Shown: positions 16,808 to 25,531 of the stretch, piece after piece
Numbering within the stretch: position 1 is the stretch's first letter
Layout of the letters: the number at the start of each line of letters is the position of its first letter
Assembly (NCBI GenBank): GCA_002716725.1
Contig: PBBX01000009.1
Span: 26,312-65,895 of the forward strand
Length of the DNA: 39,584 nt
Reading direction: 5' to 3'
Source: a bacterium
Lineage (GTDB): Bacteria > Margulisbacteria > Marinamargulisbacteria > GCA-2716485 > GCA-002719695
Made by a program: the position numbers and the translations under genes
The notes under the pieces: model-generated
Database searches by the model: none
Seen by the model: only the letters and a program-made list of their open reading frames with translations
What the model was told of the DNA's origin: nothing

Positions 16808-17293
16808 CTATTGATTGTGGGTTTCTAATAAAACGACTGCATGTGCTGAAATCCCTTCTAAGTTTCCTTCTGGACCCATCTTTTCTGCGGTGGTTGCTTT
16901 TACACCGACACACTCTTTACTAATCTTCAGTACTGTGGCTAAACTGCTTGTGATTGCTGTTATATAAGGGTTTAGTTTAGGTTCTTCGGCAATAATTACA
17001 GAATCAATATTACTAATCTTATACCCTTTATTATGGATTAGTTGTACTACTTTTTTTAATAGCTCCATACTATCAGCATCTTTATACAGTGGGTCTGTAT
17101 CCGGAAAGTGATACCCAATAGATCCTAAAGCTAATGCTCCTAATATGGCATCCATAATTGCATGTGTCAGTACATCCGCATCGCTATGGCCTATTAAGCC
17201 TAAGTGATACCTAATCTCTATACCACCCAGAATTAATTTTCGATTTGCTTCAAAACGATGTGAATCTATTCCTAATCCAATCTTTAATGTCAT
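16808..17293 (-). CDS. ispF: 2-C-methyl-D-erythritol 2,4-cyclodiphosphate synthase IspF
   Basis: IspF forms the cyclic diphosphate in the MEP pathway of isoprenoid synthesis, so this organism uses that pathway. The 161-residue protein shows the metal ligands of the GIDSHRF motif (D10, H12) and of GHSDADVLTHAI (H44), plus the conserved GYHFPDTDP and KATTAEKMGPEG segments. The length is normal. No Shine-Dalgarno sequence is present and a predicted -10 box ends 8 bases before the ATG, so the message may be leaderless. Confidence 0.97.
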   Translation of the reverse strand: MTLKIGLGIDSHRFEANRKLILGGIEIRYHLGLIGHSDADVLTHAIMDAILGALALGSIGYHFPDTDPLYKDADSMELLKKVVQLIHNKGYKISNIDSVIIAEEPKLNPYITAITSSLATVLKISKECVGVKATTAEKMGPEGNLEGISAHAVVLLETHNQ

Positions 17294-17301
17294 ACGTGTT
17301 A

Positions 17302-17330
17302 ATTGTTACCATGATTTTTCATTTTGACAA
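17302..17330 (-). promoter_or_regulatory. Candidate promoter for ispF-trmH family operon
   Basis: On the minus strand TTGTCA (17330-17325) and AACAAT (17307-17302) are 17 bases apart. The ATG at 17293 follows after 8 bases, so little or no leader is expected. The -35 box overlaps that of the divergent moxR promoter. Confidence 0.4.
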
Positions 17331-17352
17331 TATTATTTTTTAAAATGATATT
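17324..17352 (+). promoter_or_regulatory. Candidate promoter for the moxR-bat operon
   Basis: A perfect TTGACA (17324-17329), a 17-base spacer and GATATT (17347-17352, four of six) precede moxR. The leader of about 55 bases ends in GGAGG (17400-17404), 8 bases before the GTG start. Confidence 0.45.
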
Positions 17353-17412
17353 CTTCTGATTTATATTATTTAATGTTAAAATTTATTCAGTTTGATTATG
17401 GAGGTTTAAATA

Positions 17413-18402
17413 GTGACGGAAACTCTAACTAAAATTAATAATCTTGTTGAAAAAGAATCTAGTTTTGTATCATCTATTTTTTCTGAGTCCCAAAAAGTTA
17501 TTTCTGGCCAACAGCATGTGATAGAAAAACTTCTTATTGGTGTACTTGCAGAAGGTCATGTTCTTTTAGAAGGGGTTCCTGGTTTAGCAAAAACATTATC
17601 TATTAAAACCCTTTCTAATATTACGGATTCGTCTTTTAGCCGAATTCAATTTACCCCAGATTTATTACCATCTGATATTATTGGGACATTGATGTATAAT
17701 CAATCAAAAAATGAATTTACGCCTAAACTTGGTCCTATTTTTGCTAATTTTATACTTGCTGATGAAATTAATCGTGCCCCCGCCAAAGTTCAAAGTGCCT
17801 TACTTGAAGCCATGCAAGAGTGCCAAGTAACATTAGGCGATAAAACGTACCCATTAAATGAGCCTTTTCTTGTTTTAGCTACTCAAAACCCTATTGATCA
17901 AGAAGGAACTTACTCATTACCAGAAGCTCAGGTAGATCGTTTTATGTTAAAAGTTACCGTTTCATATCCCAAAAAGGATGATGAAAAACTCATTATTGAA
18001 CGCATGTCCGGATCATCTGCCCCAACTGTGAATAAGATTGTAAGTTCTAATGACATTTTACGTGCCAGACAGGTTGTTAAAGATATTTATTTTGATGAAA
18101 AAGTAAAAGAATATGTATTAGATATTGTTCACGCAACACGAACGCCCAATGACTATAATCTTCAAGAGCTTTCTCCTTTAATTCAATATGGAGCATCCCC
18201 ACGTGCGTCTATTGCTCTTATTAAAGCAGCAAAAGCTCATGCGTTTATTCAAGGTCGTGGTTTTGTTACTCCCGAAGATATTAAAGCGATTGGCAAAGAT
18301 GTTTTACGCCATCGTATTATACCCTCGTTTGAAGCTGAAGCCGAAAATATTACATCGGATCAACTTGTTGAAAAGATTTTTTCACAAGTTGAAGTTCCGT
18401 AA
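17413..18402 (+). CDS. moxR: MoxR-family AAA+ ATPase
   Basis: MoxR ATPases act as chaperones that pair with von Willebrand factor A proteins, here those encoded downstream. The 329 residues show Walker A GVPGLAKT (54-61), Walker B with ILADEINRAP (about 114-123), sensor motifs (ATQNP and a following QVDRF) and the C-terminal lid. The GTG start has a strong GGAGG. It is the first gene of an eight-gene Bat operon, an arrangement established in Bacteroidetes, Spirochaetes and others. The cellular target is unknown. Confidence 0.96.
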   Translation: MTETLTKINNLVEKESSFVSSIFSESQKVISGQQHVIEKLLIGVLAEGHVLLEGVPGLAKTLSIKTLSNITDSSFSRIQFTPDLLPSDIIGTLMYNQSKNEFTPKLGPIFANFILADEINRAPAKVQSALLEAMQECQVTLGDKTYPLNEPFLVLATQNPIDQEGTYSLPEAQVDRFMLKVTVSYPKKDDEKLIIERMSGSSAPTVNKIVSSNDILRARQVVKDIYFDEKVKEYVLDIVHATRTPNDYNLQELSPLIQYGASPRASIALIKAAKAHAFIQGRGFVTPEDIKAIGKDVLRHRIIPSFEAEAENITSDQLVEKIFSQVEVP

Positions 18403-18443
18403 CCTCATTATATTATTTTTTATCCTATGATTTCATCACGATT

Positions 18444-19313
18444 ATGATTTCAGAAGAATTACTAAAAAATGTTCAAAAGCTTGAAATAAATACTCGACGT
18501 ATTGTTCAATCTACATTTTCTGGAAATTTTCAATCTGCTTTTAGAGGGCAAGGTCTTAATTTTTCTGATATGAGATCCTATCAAGTTGGAGATGATATTA
18601 GAAATATTAATTGGAAAGCATCTGCACGATCTCAAACGCCTTATGTTAATTTATTTGAAGAAGAAAGAGAGCTAACTGTTATTCTCATGGTTGACATTAG
18701 TGGTTCTGGTATTTTTGGATCCCACTATCGAACTAAATTAAACTTTGCAGCTGAAATGGCTGCTGTTTTAGGGTTTTCTGCTGTTCAAAACTCTGATAAA
18801 GTTGGGTTATTATTATTTTCTGATCATGTAGAAGCCTTTATCCCTCCTAAAAAAGGGAAAAATCATATGTTACGAATATTAAGGGATATTTTTTCTCATG
18901 TGCCCGCTAATAAACATACTAACTTGGCAGAAGCACTCCGTTATGTAACACAAATGATTAAGAAAAAATCTGTTTTATTTTTAATTTCTGATTTTCTAGA
19001 TCATCATTATCAACATCAATTTCGTATTGTTGCAAAAAAACATGATTTAGTCCCTATTGTGATTGAAGATTCATGTGAAAGCTCCCTTCCATCGGTAGGA
19101 ACGGTTGCTTTTCAAGATCAAGAAAATGATGAAATCGTATATGTTAATACATCATCTCAGGATGTTCAAAAAGCATACAATAATATGCAGTATGCTCGTC
19201 AATTAGAACAAAATCGTATTTTTAAATCATCAAATTGCGAATTTTTACGCTTAGATATTAATCATGACTATATTGCTCCTCTAATTCAATTTTTTAATAA
19301 ACGGTTAAAATAA
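18444..19313 (+). CDS. DUF58 domain protein of the Bat operon
   Basis: The 289-residue cytoplasmic protein has the DUF58 signature RSYQVGDDIRNINWKASAR (44-62) and a VWA-like metal site DISGS (84-88). DUF58 proteins nearly always sit between MoxR and BatA and are thought to be MoxR partners. It starts 41 bases after moxR. The gap shows no terminator. The stop overlaps the next ATG in a TAATG junction, so the following gene is coupled. Confidence 0.94.
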   Translation: MISEELLKNVQKLEINTRRIVQSTFSGNFQSAFRGQGLNFSDMRSYQVGDDIRNINWKASARSQTPYVNLFEEERELTVILMVDISGSGIFGSHYRTKLNFAAEMAAVLGFSAVQNSDKVGLLLFSDHVEAFIPPKKGKNHMLRILRDIFSHVPANKHTNLAEALRYVTQMIKKKSVLFLISDFLDHHYQHQFRIVAKKHDLVPIVIEDSCESSLPSVGTVAFQDQENDEIVYVNTSSQDVQKAYNNMQYARQLEQNRIFKSSNCEFLRLDINHDYIAPLIQFFNKRLK

Positions 19314-20296
19314 TGAAAAAAAAATTTCGAGATTATGTTTTATTACTTATCTTTTTCTTTACGGTTTCTTTTAGTTATGCAACGTCCCCTGGCGTTGAGG
19401 TAATCGTTTCTCCCAATACTCTATTTATTGGTGATGTTTTTACATATTCAATTAAATTAACATTAAGTAAGAATACTAGTTTAATCAAAGTCCCAAAAGA
19501 ATTTGATATTATTAAAGGTAACGAGCTATCATTTATTAATAGTCGCGTAACTAAATCCATGGATGATCAGTACCGCTATATAACACTAGCCTATGATCTA
19601 CAAATATTTGATATTACTATACAAACTATTCCAACTCAAAATATAACGATTAAAACCCCCTCTTATCAACAGGTATCTGTCCCATCACTTCCTTTAAGAA
19701 TTAATTCTATTAAATCTCCTGACGTTACGGATATTCAACTGTCTAATCATATATTTGTTAATACTCAGTTAAATTGGATCCCTGTTATTTTGCTTATTTT
19801 AGGTGTTATTTTATCTTGCTTTGGCTTATTTAAACTCATTACCTATGTTAAGCATTTAGGCAATCGTAATAAGATAGGCCCTGTTACGCCTATTCAGGAT
19901 ACACGGACCCCATATGAAATTGCTGTACAAGATTTATTAGCTAATTTTAATAAACGTCACGCTATTTCCCTTAAAGATTATTATGTTCATTATAGTGATA
20001 TTATCAAAACTTATTTAACTACTATTTTAAGCGTTAAAAATATTGAAATGACATCATATGAAATGTTGACTTTATGTTATGATCGGTTTAATGAACAAGA
20101 TTATCGGCGAATTAAAAAAGTTTTAAACTTTAGTGATAGTGTTAAGTTTGCTAAAAACCCTGCTAGTGATGATGACAATCAGCTGTATTATCAAAAAGCA
20201 CTTGATTGTATTCAGTCTATTCATGTGACACAATCTAAAGAAGTCATTTCTTCCGATGTATCTCATCCCACATCTACGGAGTCGCAACTCTCATGA
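19313..20296 (+). CDS. Bat-operon membrane protein, BatD-like/DUF4381-like
   Basis: A 327-residue single-pass membrane protein. A signal peptide (1-23) is followed by a beta-rich periplasmic domain (about 26-135), which resembles the first domain of BatD, then one transmembrane helix (154-176) and a helical cytoplasmic domain (about 200-300). Proteins with this layout occupy the same slot between DUF58 and BatA in other Bat operons. It overlaps batA by 4 bases. It may bridge periplasmic BatD and cytoplasmic MoxR, which is inference. Confidence 0.7.
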   Translation: MKKKFRDYVLLLIFFFTVSFSYATSPGVEVIVSPNTLFIGDVFTYSIKLTLSKNTSLIKVPKEFDIIKGNELSFINSRVTKSMDDQYRYITLAYDLQIFDITIQTIPTQNITIKTPSYQQVSVPSLPLRINSIKSPDVTDIQLSNHIFVNTQLNWIPVILLILGVILSCFGLFKLITYVKHLGNRNKIGPVTPIQDTRTPYEIAVQDLLANFNKRHAISLKDYYVHYSDIIKTYLTTILSVKNIEMTSYEMLTLCYDRFNEQDYRRIKKVLNFSDSVKFAKNPASDDDNQLYYQKALDCIQSIHVTQSKEVISSDVSHPTSTESQLS

Positions 20297-21276
20297 TTTT
20301 TGCAAATCCATATTGGCTACTTTGTTTACTCCCATTACTTTTTTTAATTCTATTTCAATCTCGTAATAATTTAGTGTCTACTCTAAAGTTTTCTGATGTT
20401 TCTATTTTTAGAAAAATTGAGAATAGATCCACCAAATATTTATCTCAATCATCTCGTTTTCTTAGATATCTTATTTTGTTTTTAATGGTTATAACCTTAG
20501 CAAAACCTCAATCTGTTAATGTAGAAAAAGAAATTATGAATAAAGGTATTGATATCATGATGCTCTTAGATACATCTGGAAGTATGGCTGCTGAGGATTT
20601 TCAACCCAAAAATCGACTTCAAGTTGCCAAAGAAACCATGAAAAACTTTATCTCTAAACGACAATCGGATCAAATCGGTCTTGTTGTTTTTGGTTCGGAT
20701 GCTTATACCCAAGCACCTCTATCAATGGATTATAAAATTATTGGTAATTTATTTAATTCTATTGAATTATCCATGGCTGGTGATGGAACTGCTATTGGGA
20801 TGGCGATTGCTACAGGATTAAACCGATTAAAAAGCAGTACTTCAAAATCTAAAATTATGGTTCTTCTTACTGATGGTGAAAATAATACAGGCGATATTGA
20901 CCCTACTCGTGCCTCAGAATTAGCACGTGATATTGGTGTTAAAATATATGCTATTGGAATTGGGAAAGAAGGGGGGGCTAAAATTCCATACTATCACCCT
21001 TTATATGGAAAAGTATACTCTGACACATTAACTTATCTTGATGAAGTCACCCTCAAAACCATTGCTAAGAATACGAACGGACGCTACTTTCGGGCAACTG
21101 ATACCAACAGTTTAAAAGACATTTATGAGCATATCGATATGCTTGAAAAAACTAAAATCAAGTCAAAAAACTATGTGAGTTATTATGACTACTTTCCTTC
21201 CTTATTGATGATAATTTCTATTCTCATTTTATTTGAACTCTTATTATTTAATATATTATTTGTGGTTATCCCATGA
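20293..21276 (+). CDS. batA: BatA, von Willebrand factor A membrane protein
   Basis: The 327-residue protein has two N-terminal transmembrane helices (about 5-21 and 56-71), a VWA domain with a complete MIDAS site (DTSGS, 93-97, and a later TDGEN), and a C-terminal transmembrane helix (about 303-323). This is the BatA architecture, with the VWA domain placed on the periplasmic side in the usual model. It overlaps both neighbours by 4 bases. BatA and BatB form a complex in other bacteria. Confidence 0.94.
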   Translation: MIFANPYWLLCLLPLLFLILFQSRNNLVSTLKFSDVSIFRKIENRSTKYLSQSSRFLRYLILFLMVITLAKPQSVNVEKEIMNKGIDIMMLLDTSGSMAAEDFQPKNRLQVAKETMKNFISKRQSDQIGLVVFGSDAYTQAPLSMDYKIIGNLFNSIELSMAGDGTAIGMAIATGLNRLKSSTSKSKIMVLLTDGENNTGDIDPTRASELARDIGVKIYAIGIGKEGGAKIPYYHPLYGKVYSDTLTYLDEVTLKTIAKNTNGRYFRATDTNSLKDIYEHIDMLEKTKIKSKNYVSYYDYFPSLLMIISILILFELLLFNILFVVIP

Positions 21277-22301
21277 TTTTTCAAAACATTACACATATAT
21301 ATTGGTTTTTTATCTTGATCCCAGTCATCATACTCATGATTTTTGGATATAAAAAGCGTCATCAACAACTTGAGCAAACCATTCATCCATCATTATGGGC
21401 AACCATTATTCCTCACCTAAGTTATTCTCGCAGATTTTGGAAACGCGTTATTCTTATTGTTGCCTTTATTTTTATTATTATTTCTTTGATGCGCCCTCAA
21501 TATGGTGTTATTTTTCAGCAAGTTGAGCGTAAAGGGCATGATATTTTTATTGCTATTGATTTATCTCAATCGATGCTTGCCCAAGACGTTAAACCATCTC
21601 GATTAACACATGCTAAGCGAGAGGTCCTAGGTTTAATTGATGACTTACAAGGCGACCGGATTGGTTTAATTGCTTTTGCTGGAAATGCTATTGTTCAGTG
21701 TCCGCTAACATCTGATTATAGTGCTATTAAAATGTATTTAGATTTTATTGAGCCCGACGTCATGTCGACGCCTGGCACTGATATTGCATCTGCTATTAAG
21801 GAAGCTCGTTTATCATTTGAACGGTTATCTAAATCTAATAAGCCTATTTTAATTCTTATTTCTGATGGAGAGTCATTCGAAAATGACCCCATTAAATCAG
21901 CATCTGTTGCAGCAAAAAAAGGCGTCTCTATTTATACCATTGGTATTGGAACTCCAAAAGGAGAACCCATCCCTCAATTTGATAGTAATGGCAAATTAAA
22001 TGGCTATAAAAAAGATAAAAATGGGGATATTGTTCTTTCACAACTTGATGATAAAACGCTTAAAGAAATTGCATCTATTGGTAAGGGTCGTTATTTTAAC
22101 TCTAGTTTAGGTGCTTTTGTTATGGATCAAGTGTATCAGGAAATTTCTTTTCATGAAAAAAAGAGACTAGAAGATTCTTTGCTAAAATTTCATCAAGATC
22201 GTTATCAATGGTTTTTAGCTATTGCTTTACTATTGCTATTTATTGAAATCTTTTTATCTGATCGCAAATCTAATCATAAAATACGACTGGAGAATCGATA
22301 A
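21273..22301 (+). CDS. batB: BatB, von Willebrand factor A membrane protein
   Basis: This is a paralogue of the preceding protein: 342 residues, two N-terminal helices (about 8-25 and 55-73), a VWA domain with MIDAS residues DLSQS (96-100) and SDGES, and a final helix (about 313-330). The replacement of the second position by leucine and of the glycine by glutamine (DLSQS) is common in BatB and keeps the DxSxS pattern. It is coupled to batA by a 4-base overlap and followed by batC after 4 bases. Confidence 0.93.
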   Translation: MIFQNITHIYWFFILIPVIILMIFGYKKRHQQLEQTIHPSLWATIIPHLSYSRRFWKRVILIVAFIFIIISLMRPQYGVIFQQVERKGHDIFIAIDLSQSMLAQDVKPSRLTHAKREVLGLIDDLQGDRIGLIAFAGNAIVQCPLTSDYSAIKMYLDFIEPDVMSTPGTDIASAIKEARLSFERLSKSNKPILILISDGESFENDPIKSASVAAKKGVSIYTIGIGTPKGEPIPQFDSNGKLNGYKKDKNGDIVLSQLDDKTLKEIASIGKGRYFNSSLGAFVMDQVYQEISFHEKKRLEDSLLKFHQDRYQWFLAIALLLLFIEIFLSDRKSNHKIRLENR

Positions 22302-22305
22302 TAAA

Positions 22306-23004
22306 ATGTTTAAATTAAGTGTTTTAATAATATGCTTTTCTTTTTATACTCTTTCTTATGGTTCTGTTAATATGCCTGAATATTTGTTAAATAAAAAATT
22401 TAAACAAGAGTTTCAATCCAACCACTATGATAAAGCTCAAACGTCTATTTCTAAATTACTAGAAAAACAAGCTAATAATGGCCACTATTTACATAATTTA
22501 GGGCAAACTCAACTTTTATCCCAAAAGCCTGAAGAAGCCCGTGCTTCTTTTGAAAAAGCACTTACATTATTACCAAAGGATCAACAGAGTCATACCAAAC
22601 TTAATTTAGCAGCGTCTCAATTGATGCAACAACACTATAATTCTGCCATTGATCTGTATAAATCTATTTTAAAAGAATCGCCTTCTAATCCTATTGCTAA
22701 ACATAATTTAGAGCTCGCACTTCAAATGAAGCAAGAACAACAAAAACAACAGCAAGAACAACCCAATCAAGACCAACAAAACCAACAAGACCAACAAAAC
22801 CAACAAGACCAACAAGACCAACAAGCCCAACAAGACCAACCAGAGTTACAAGATGCGTTTAATAAGCAAGAAGAAGAAGAAAAAAAGAAAAAACAACATG
22901 CTTATGATATACTTGATACGCTTTCTCAACGTGAAAAGGATGCCCGTAAAAAACATATGATAAAACAGCAAAATCAACAAGGAAATGTAGAGTATGATTG
23001 GTAA
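22306..23004 (+). CDS. batC: BatC, periplasmic TPR protein with Gln-rich repeat
   Basis: I take ATG 22306 as start because it opens a signal peptide (about 1-20). A longer frame from 22222 would lie inside batB. The 232-residue product has two to three tetratricopeptide repeats (about 38-145), a glutamine-rich tandem repeat (about 145-182), an acidic then lysine-rich stretch, and the BatC-type ending VEYDW. TPR proteins with a C-terminal acidic-basic linker and a final DW are typical of BatC. The repeat may vary in length between strains. It overlaps batD by 11 bases. Confidence 0.9.
   Translation: MFKLSVLIICFSFYTLSYGSVNMPEYLLNKKFKQEFQSNHYDKAQTSISKLLEKQANNGHYLHNLGQTQLLSQKPEEARASFEKALTLLPKDQQSHTKLNLAASQLMQQHYNSAIDLYKSILKESPSNPIAKHNLELALQMKQEQQKQQQEQPNQDQQNQQDQQNQQDQQDQQAQQDQPELQDAFNKQEEEEKKKKQHAYDILDTLSQREKDARKKHMIKQQNQQGNVEYDW
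22774..22836 (+). repeat. In-frame 9-bp tandem repeat in batC
   Basis: Seven nearly identical 9-base units of the form CAACAARAC (one CAACAAGCC) encode Gln-Gln followed by Asp, Asn or Ala. The repeat is in frame with batC, and a change in copy number would alter only the linker length. It is coding sequence, not a CRISPR array. Confidence 0.9.
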
Positions 23005-24751
23005 TATTATATCGTTATTTTTTCTTTTTTTTCTCACACTATCTATTCCGCTATCTGCTAATGCTTCGGATATTTCAGTTACAGCATCTGTTACCAAAAC
23101 GAAATTATCGATTAATGATATTTTAGAATATAAAATCACAATATCTGGCGCAAAGACCCAGCCTACTATTAATGAATCGTTTCTTAACGATTTTTCTATT
23201 ATTAATCGGTCTACACAACAAAGTTATCAACTTATTAATAATAATTTTTTTTCATCTCAAATCAAAAGCTTTCAATTAAGACCGAATATAGAAGGAACTA
23301 TTATTATTCCTAGTGCTAAACTTACTATTGATGGGAAAACGTTTGAAACAGACCCTATTACAATCACCGTATCAGCAAATACTTCTCCCTCGTCAACACC
23401 TAATGCTTCCCCATCCAAAATGCCTATTTCTAAGCAAGGGGTTTCTTCATCTGGAATCCCTCAAGGAAGTTCCAAAGATTTATTTATTCTTGCGGTCCTA
23501 GATAAAAATCAAGCATATGTTGGTGAAGAAATTATTTATTCTGTTCGCTTGTATCGACGTTTTTCTGCCATTGATCAGCTCTTATACCAAGAACCTAAAT
23601 TTGGAATGCTTTCTGAACAACTTGAACGAGATCAGAAAACCTACACTCAAACTTATAAAGGAATACGTTACTATGTTCAAGAAATTGATAGACGATCATT
23701 ATTTTCTTACGAATCAGGATCGATCGCTATCCCTCCTGCAAGCGCTGAGGTTCAAATTAACTTTTTCTATGGTAGCCAAATCATACAATCCAATGAGATA
23801 TCTATTAATATTATCCCGCTACCCGAAACTAATAAACCCAGTGATTTTTCTGGATTAGTTGGAGACTATGGTCTTGATGTTGATGTTAATACGAAAGCAC
23901 TTGTTGAAAATAAACCCATTGCTATTCGTCTTAGTGTTGGAGGCTCTGGAAATTTAAAGCAACTATCTACTCTTTCTATTTCTACAGATAGTGATATATT
24001 TAAAGTTTACCAATCTTCTATTAATGATCTGATTACCTATGTTAACTCGGTTAAAGGTATTCGCCATTTTGAGTATATTATGGTCCCAAAAGTTGATGGA
24101 TCCTTATCATTACCCGTCTTTTCTTTCTCTTATTTTGATCCAAAAACAAAACAATATAACGTACTCTCATCTCCTTCACAAACTGTTTCAATTATAGATG
24201 CTGGAGAATCAGAAATCCAATTTGCTAATAATGATTCTCAAAACCTTATTACTGAATTACGTCAAGATTTACGTTATATTAAAGAATCCATTGACATCTC
24301 TAAACAGGCAACCCCTTTTTTTAAGCAGGTGTTTAGTCTTTTCTTAATAGCTTTAAATATAGGATTATTGGCTACTACTATTTTTTCCTTTATTGCCAAA
24401 AGCTCTTTATTTCGTAATATCATACAACGCTTTTCTCTTAAGCCTAGCAAACAAGCTGTCAATGCAATTGAGCAAATAAAATCTACGTCTGACTGGTCTA
24501 TTAATGATGTTCAACACCATATTTTTCGCTTTCTCTCTTCTATTTTAAATCGTCCTGTTCAAGGTCTTCCCCTATCAGAGATTATAGAAGAGCTCACTCA
24601 ACAAAACATAGATACGTCTACTATTACAGATTTAGAAAGCTTGCTAGACCAATGTTCCTTTTTAGCCTACTCTCCTGATTCGTCTAATGTAGAATCTAAG
24701 ATTGATATTTGTGATAAAGCCATTGATATCATAAAAAGGATTAAAACATGA
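22994..24751 (+). CDS. batD: BatD, oxygen tolerance protein
   Basis: This 585-residue protein has a signal peptide (1-24), several beta-sandwich domains in the periplasm (about 25-410) with a Ser/Pro-rich linker near residue 130-155, one transmembrane helix (about 445-468) and a helical cytoplasmic tail (about 480-585). This matches the BatD family, which is required for the aerotolerance complex in Bacteroides. It is coupled to batC and to batE by 11-base and 4-base overlaps. The molecular activity of the family is unknown. Confidence 0.92.
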   Translation: MIGNIISLFFLFFLTLSIPLSANASDISVTASVTKTKLSINDILEYKITISGAKTQPTINESFLNDFSIINRSTQQSYQLINNNFFSSQIKSFQLRPNIEGTIIIPSAKLTIDGKTFETDPITITVSANTSPSSTPNASPSKMPISKQGVSSSGIPQGSSKDLFILAVLDKNQAYVGEEIIYSVRLYRRFSAIDQLLYQEPKFGMLSEQLERDQKTYTQTYKGIRYYVQEIDRRSLFSYESGSIAIPPASAEVQINFFYGSQIIQSNEISINIIPLPETNKPSDFSGLVGDYGLDVDVNTKALVENKPIAIRLSVGGSGNLKQLSTLSISTDSDIFKVYQSSINDLITYVNSVKGIRHFEYIMVPKVDGSLSLPVFSFSYFDPKTKQYNVLSSPSQTVSIIDAGESEIQFANNDSQNLITELRQDLRYIKESIDISKQATPFFKQVFSLFLIALNIGLLATTIFSFIAKSSLFRNIIQRFSLKPSKQAVNAIEQIKSTSDWSINDVQHHIFRFLSSILNRPVQGLPLSEIIEELTQQNIDTSTITDLESLLDQCSFLAYSPDSSNVESKIDICDKAIDIIKRIKT

Positions 24752-25488
24752 AATATTTAGTTAGTATATGCTTCAGTTTATATATTCTTATTTCTATTTC
24801 TTATGCTAATAATATGACACTCATTGAGCAAGCCTCTAATTACTATAAAAATAATAAATTTGAAAATGCTTTATCAATTTATGAATCTTTACATAAAAAA
24901 TTTCCTAATAATATTGATATTATTTATAATTTAGGAAATACTCATTTTAAATTAAATAATCATGGCTATGCTATTGGGTTTTATCTTAAAGCCATTAAAT
25001 GGGATCCATCTAATTCAGATATTCGTTATAATCTTTCGTTAGCCAGAGAATTAGTTCAGTCTGATTCTGAACAGGAAAACTCCATTATTTATACTATTCT
25101 TGGCTGGCTTCGCTTTCTATCTATTAATGTATCCTTTAATATTATGATGATACTACTCCTTGGATTTTTAGCAACGCTTCGGTTCATTCAATTACAAAAA
25201 TTTAATCGAGAACTTTTATTTAATATACTCATTGTTTGTGGCTTATTTTTTATTCTTTCTTTTAGTATGTTTTTGCATCGATATGCTCACTACTCTGAAG
25301 AAAAAGGTGTTGTGATTACTAAAAAACTAGCTGTATACTCTGGTCCATCAGAAACATTATCGATTTTATTTTATATTCATGAAGGATATGAATTTAGGAT
25401 TAATAAATTTGCTGGTGATTGGATAGAAATTGAACTCAGTAATGGATTTAAAGGATGGGCTCCTATTTCTGGACTTTTTCTTATTTAG
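24748..25488 (+). CDS. batE: BatE, TPR and SH3-like membrane protein
   Basis: The 246-residue protein starts with a signal peptide (about 1-20), then two tetratricopeptide repeats (about 25-100), two transmembrane helices (about 122-145 and 155-175) and a C-terminal SH3-like domain (about 185-246) that ends with GFKGWAPISGL. This domain order is that of BatE, the last member of the set. No terminator is visible in the 43 bases before murC, so read-through into murC is possible. Confidence 0.9.
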   Translation: MKYLVSICFSLYILISISYANNMTLIEQASNYYKNNKFENALSIYESLHKKFPNNIDIIYNLGNTHFKLNNHGYAIGFYLKAIKWDPSNSDIRYNLSLARELVQSDSEQENSIIYTILGWLRFLSINVSFNIMMILLLGFLATLRFIQLQKFNRELLFNILIVCGLFFILSFSMFLHRYAHYSEEKGVVITKKLAVYSGPSETLSILFYIHEGYEFRINKFAGDWIEIELSNGFKGWAPISGLFLI

Positions 25489-25531
25489 TCTAATAGCTTA
25501 TGGATTATTAATATGGTAGTCTATACTTACT

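Noticed and set aside
22741-22860. CRISPR-like repeat array
   Set aside because: The repeat is a 9-base unit without spacers and lies in frame inside batC.
22846-23139. Minus-strand ORF across the batC-batD junction
   Set aside because: It is antisense to two well-supported overlapping genes and consists mostly of hydrophobic and aromatic runs derived from their codons.
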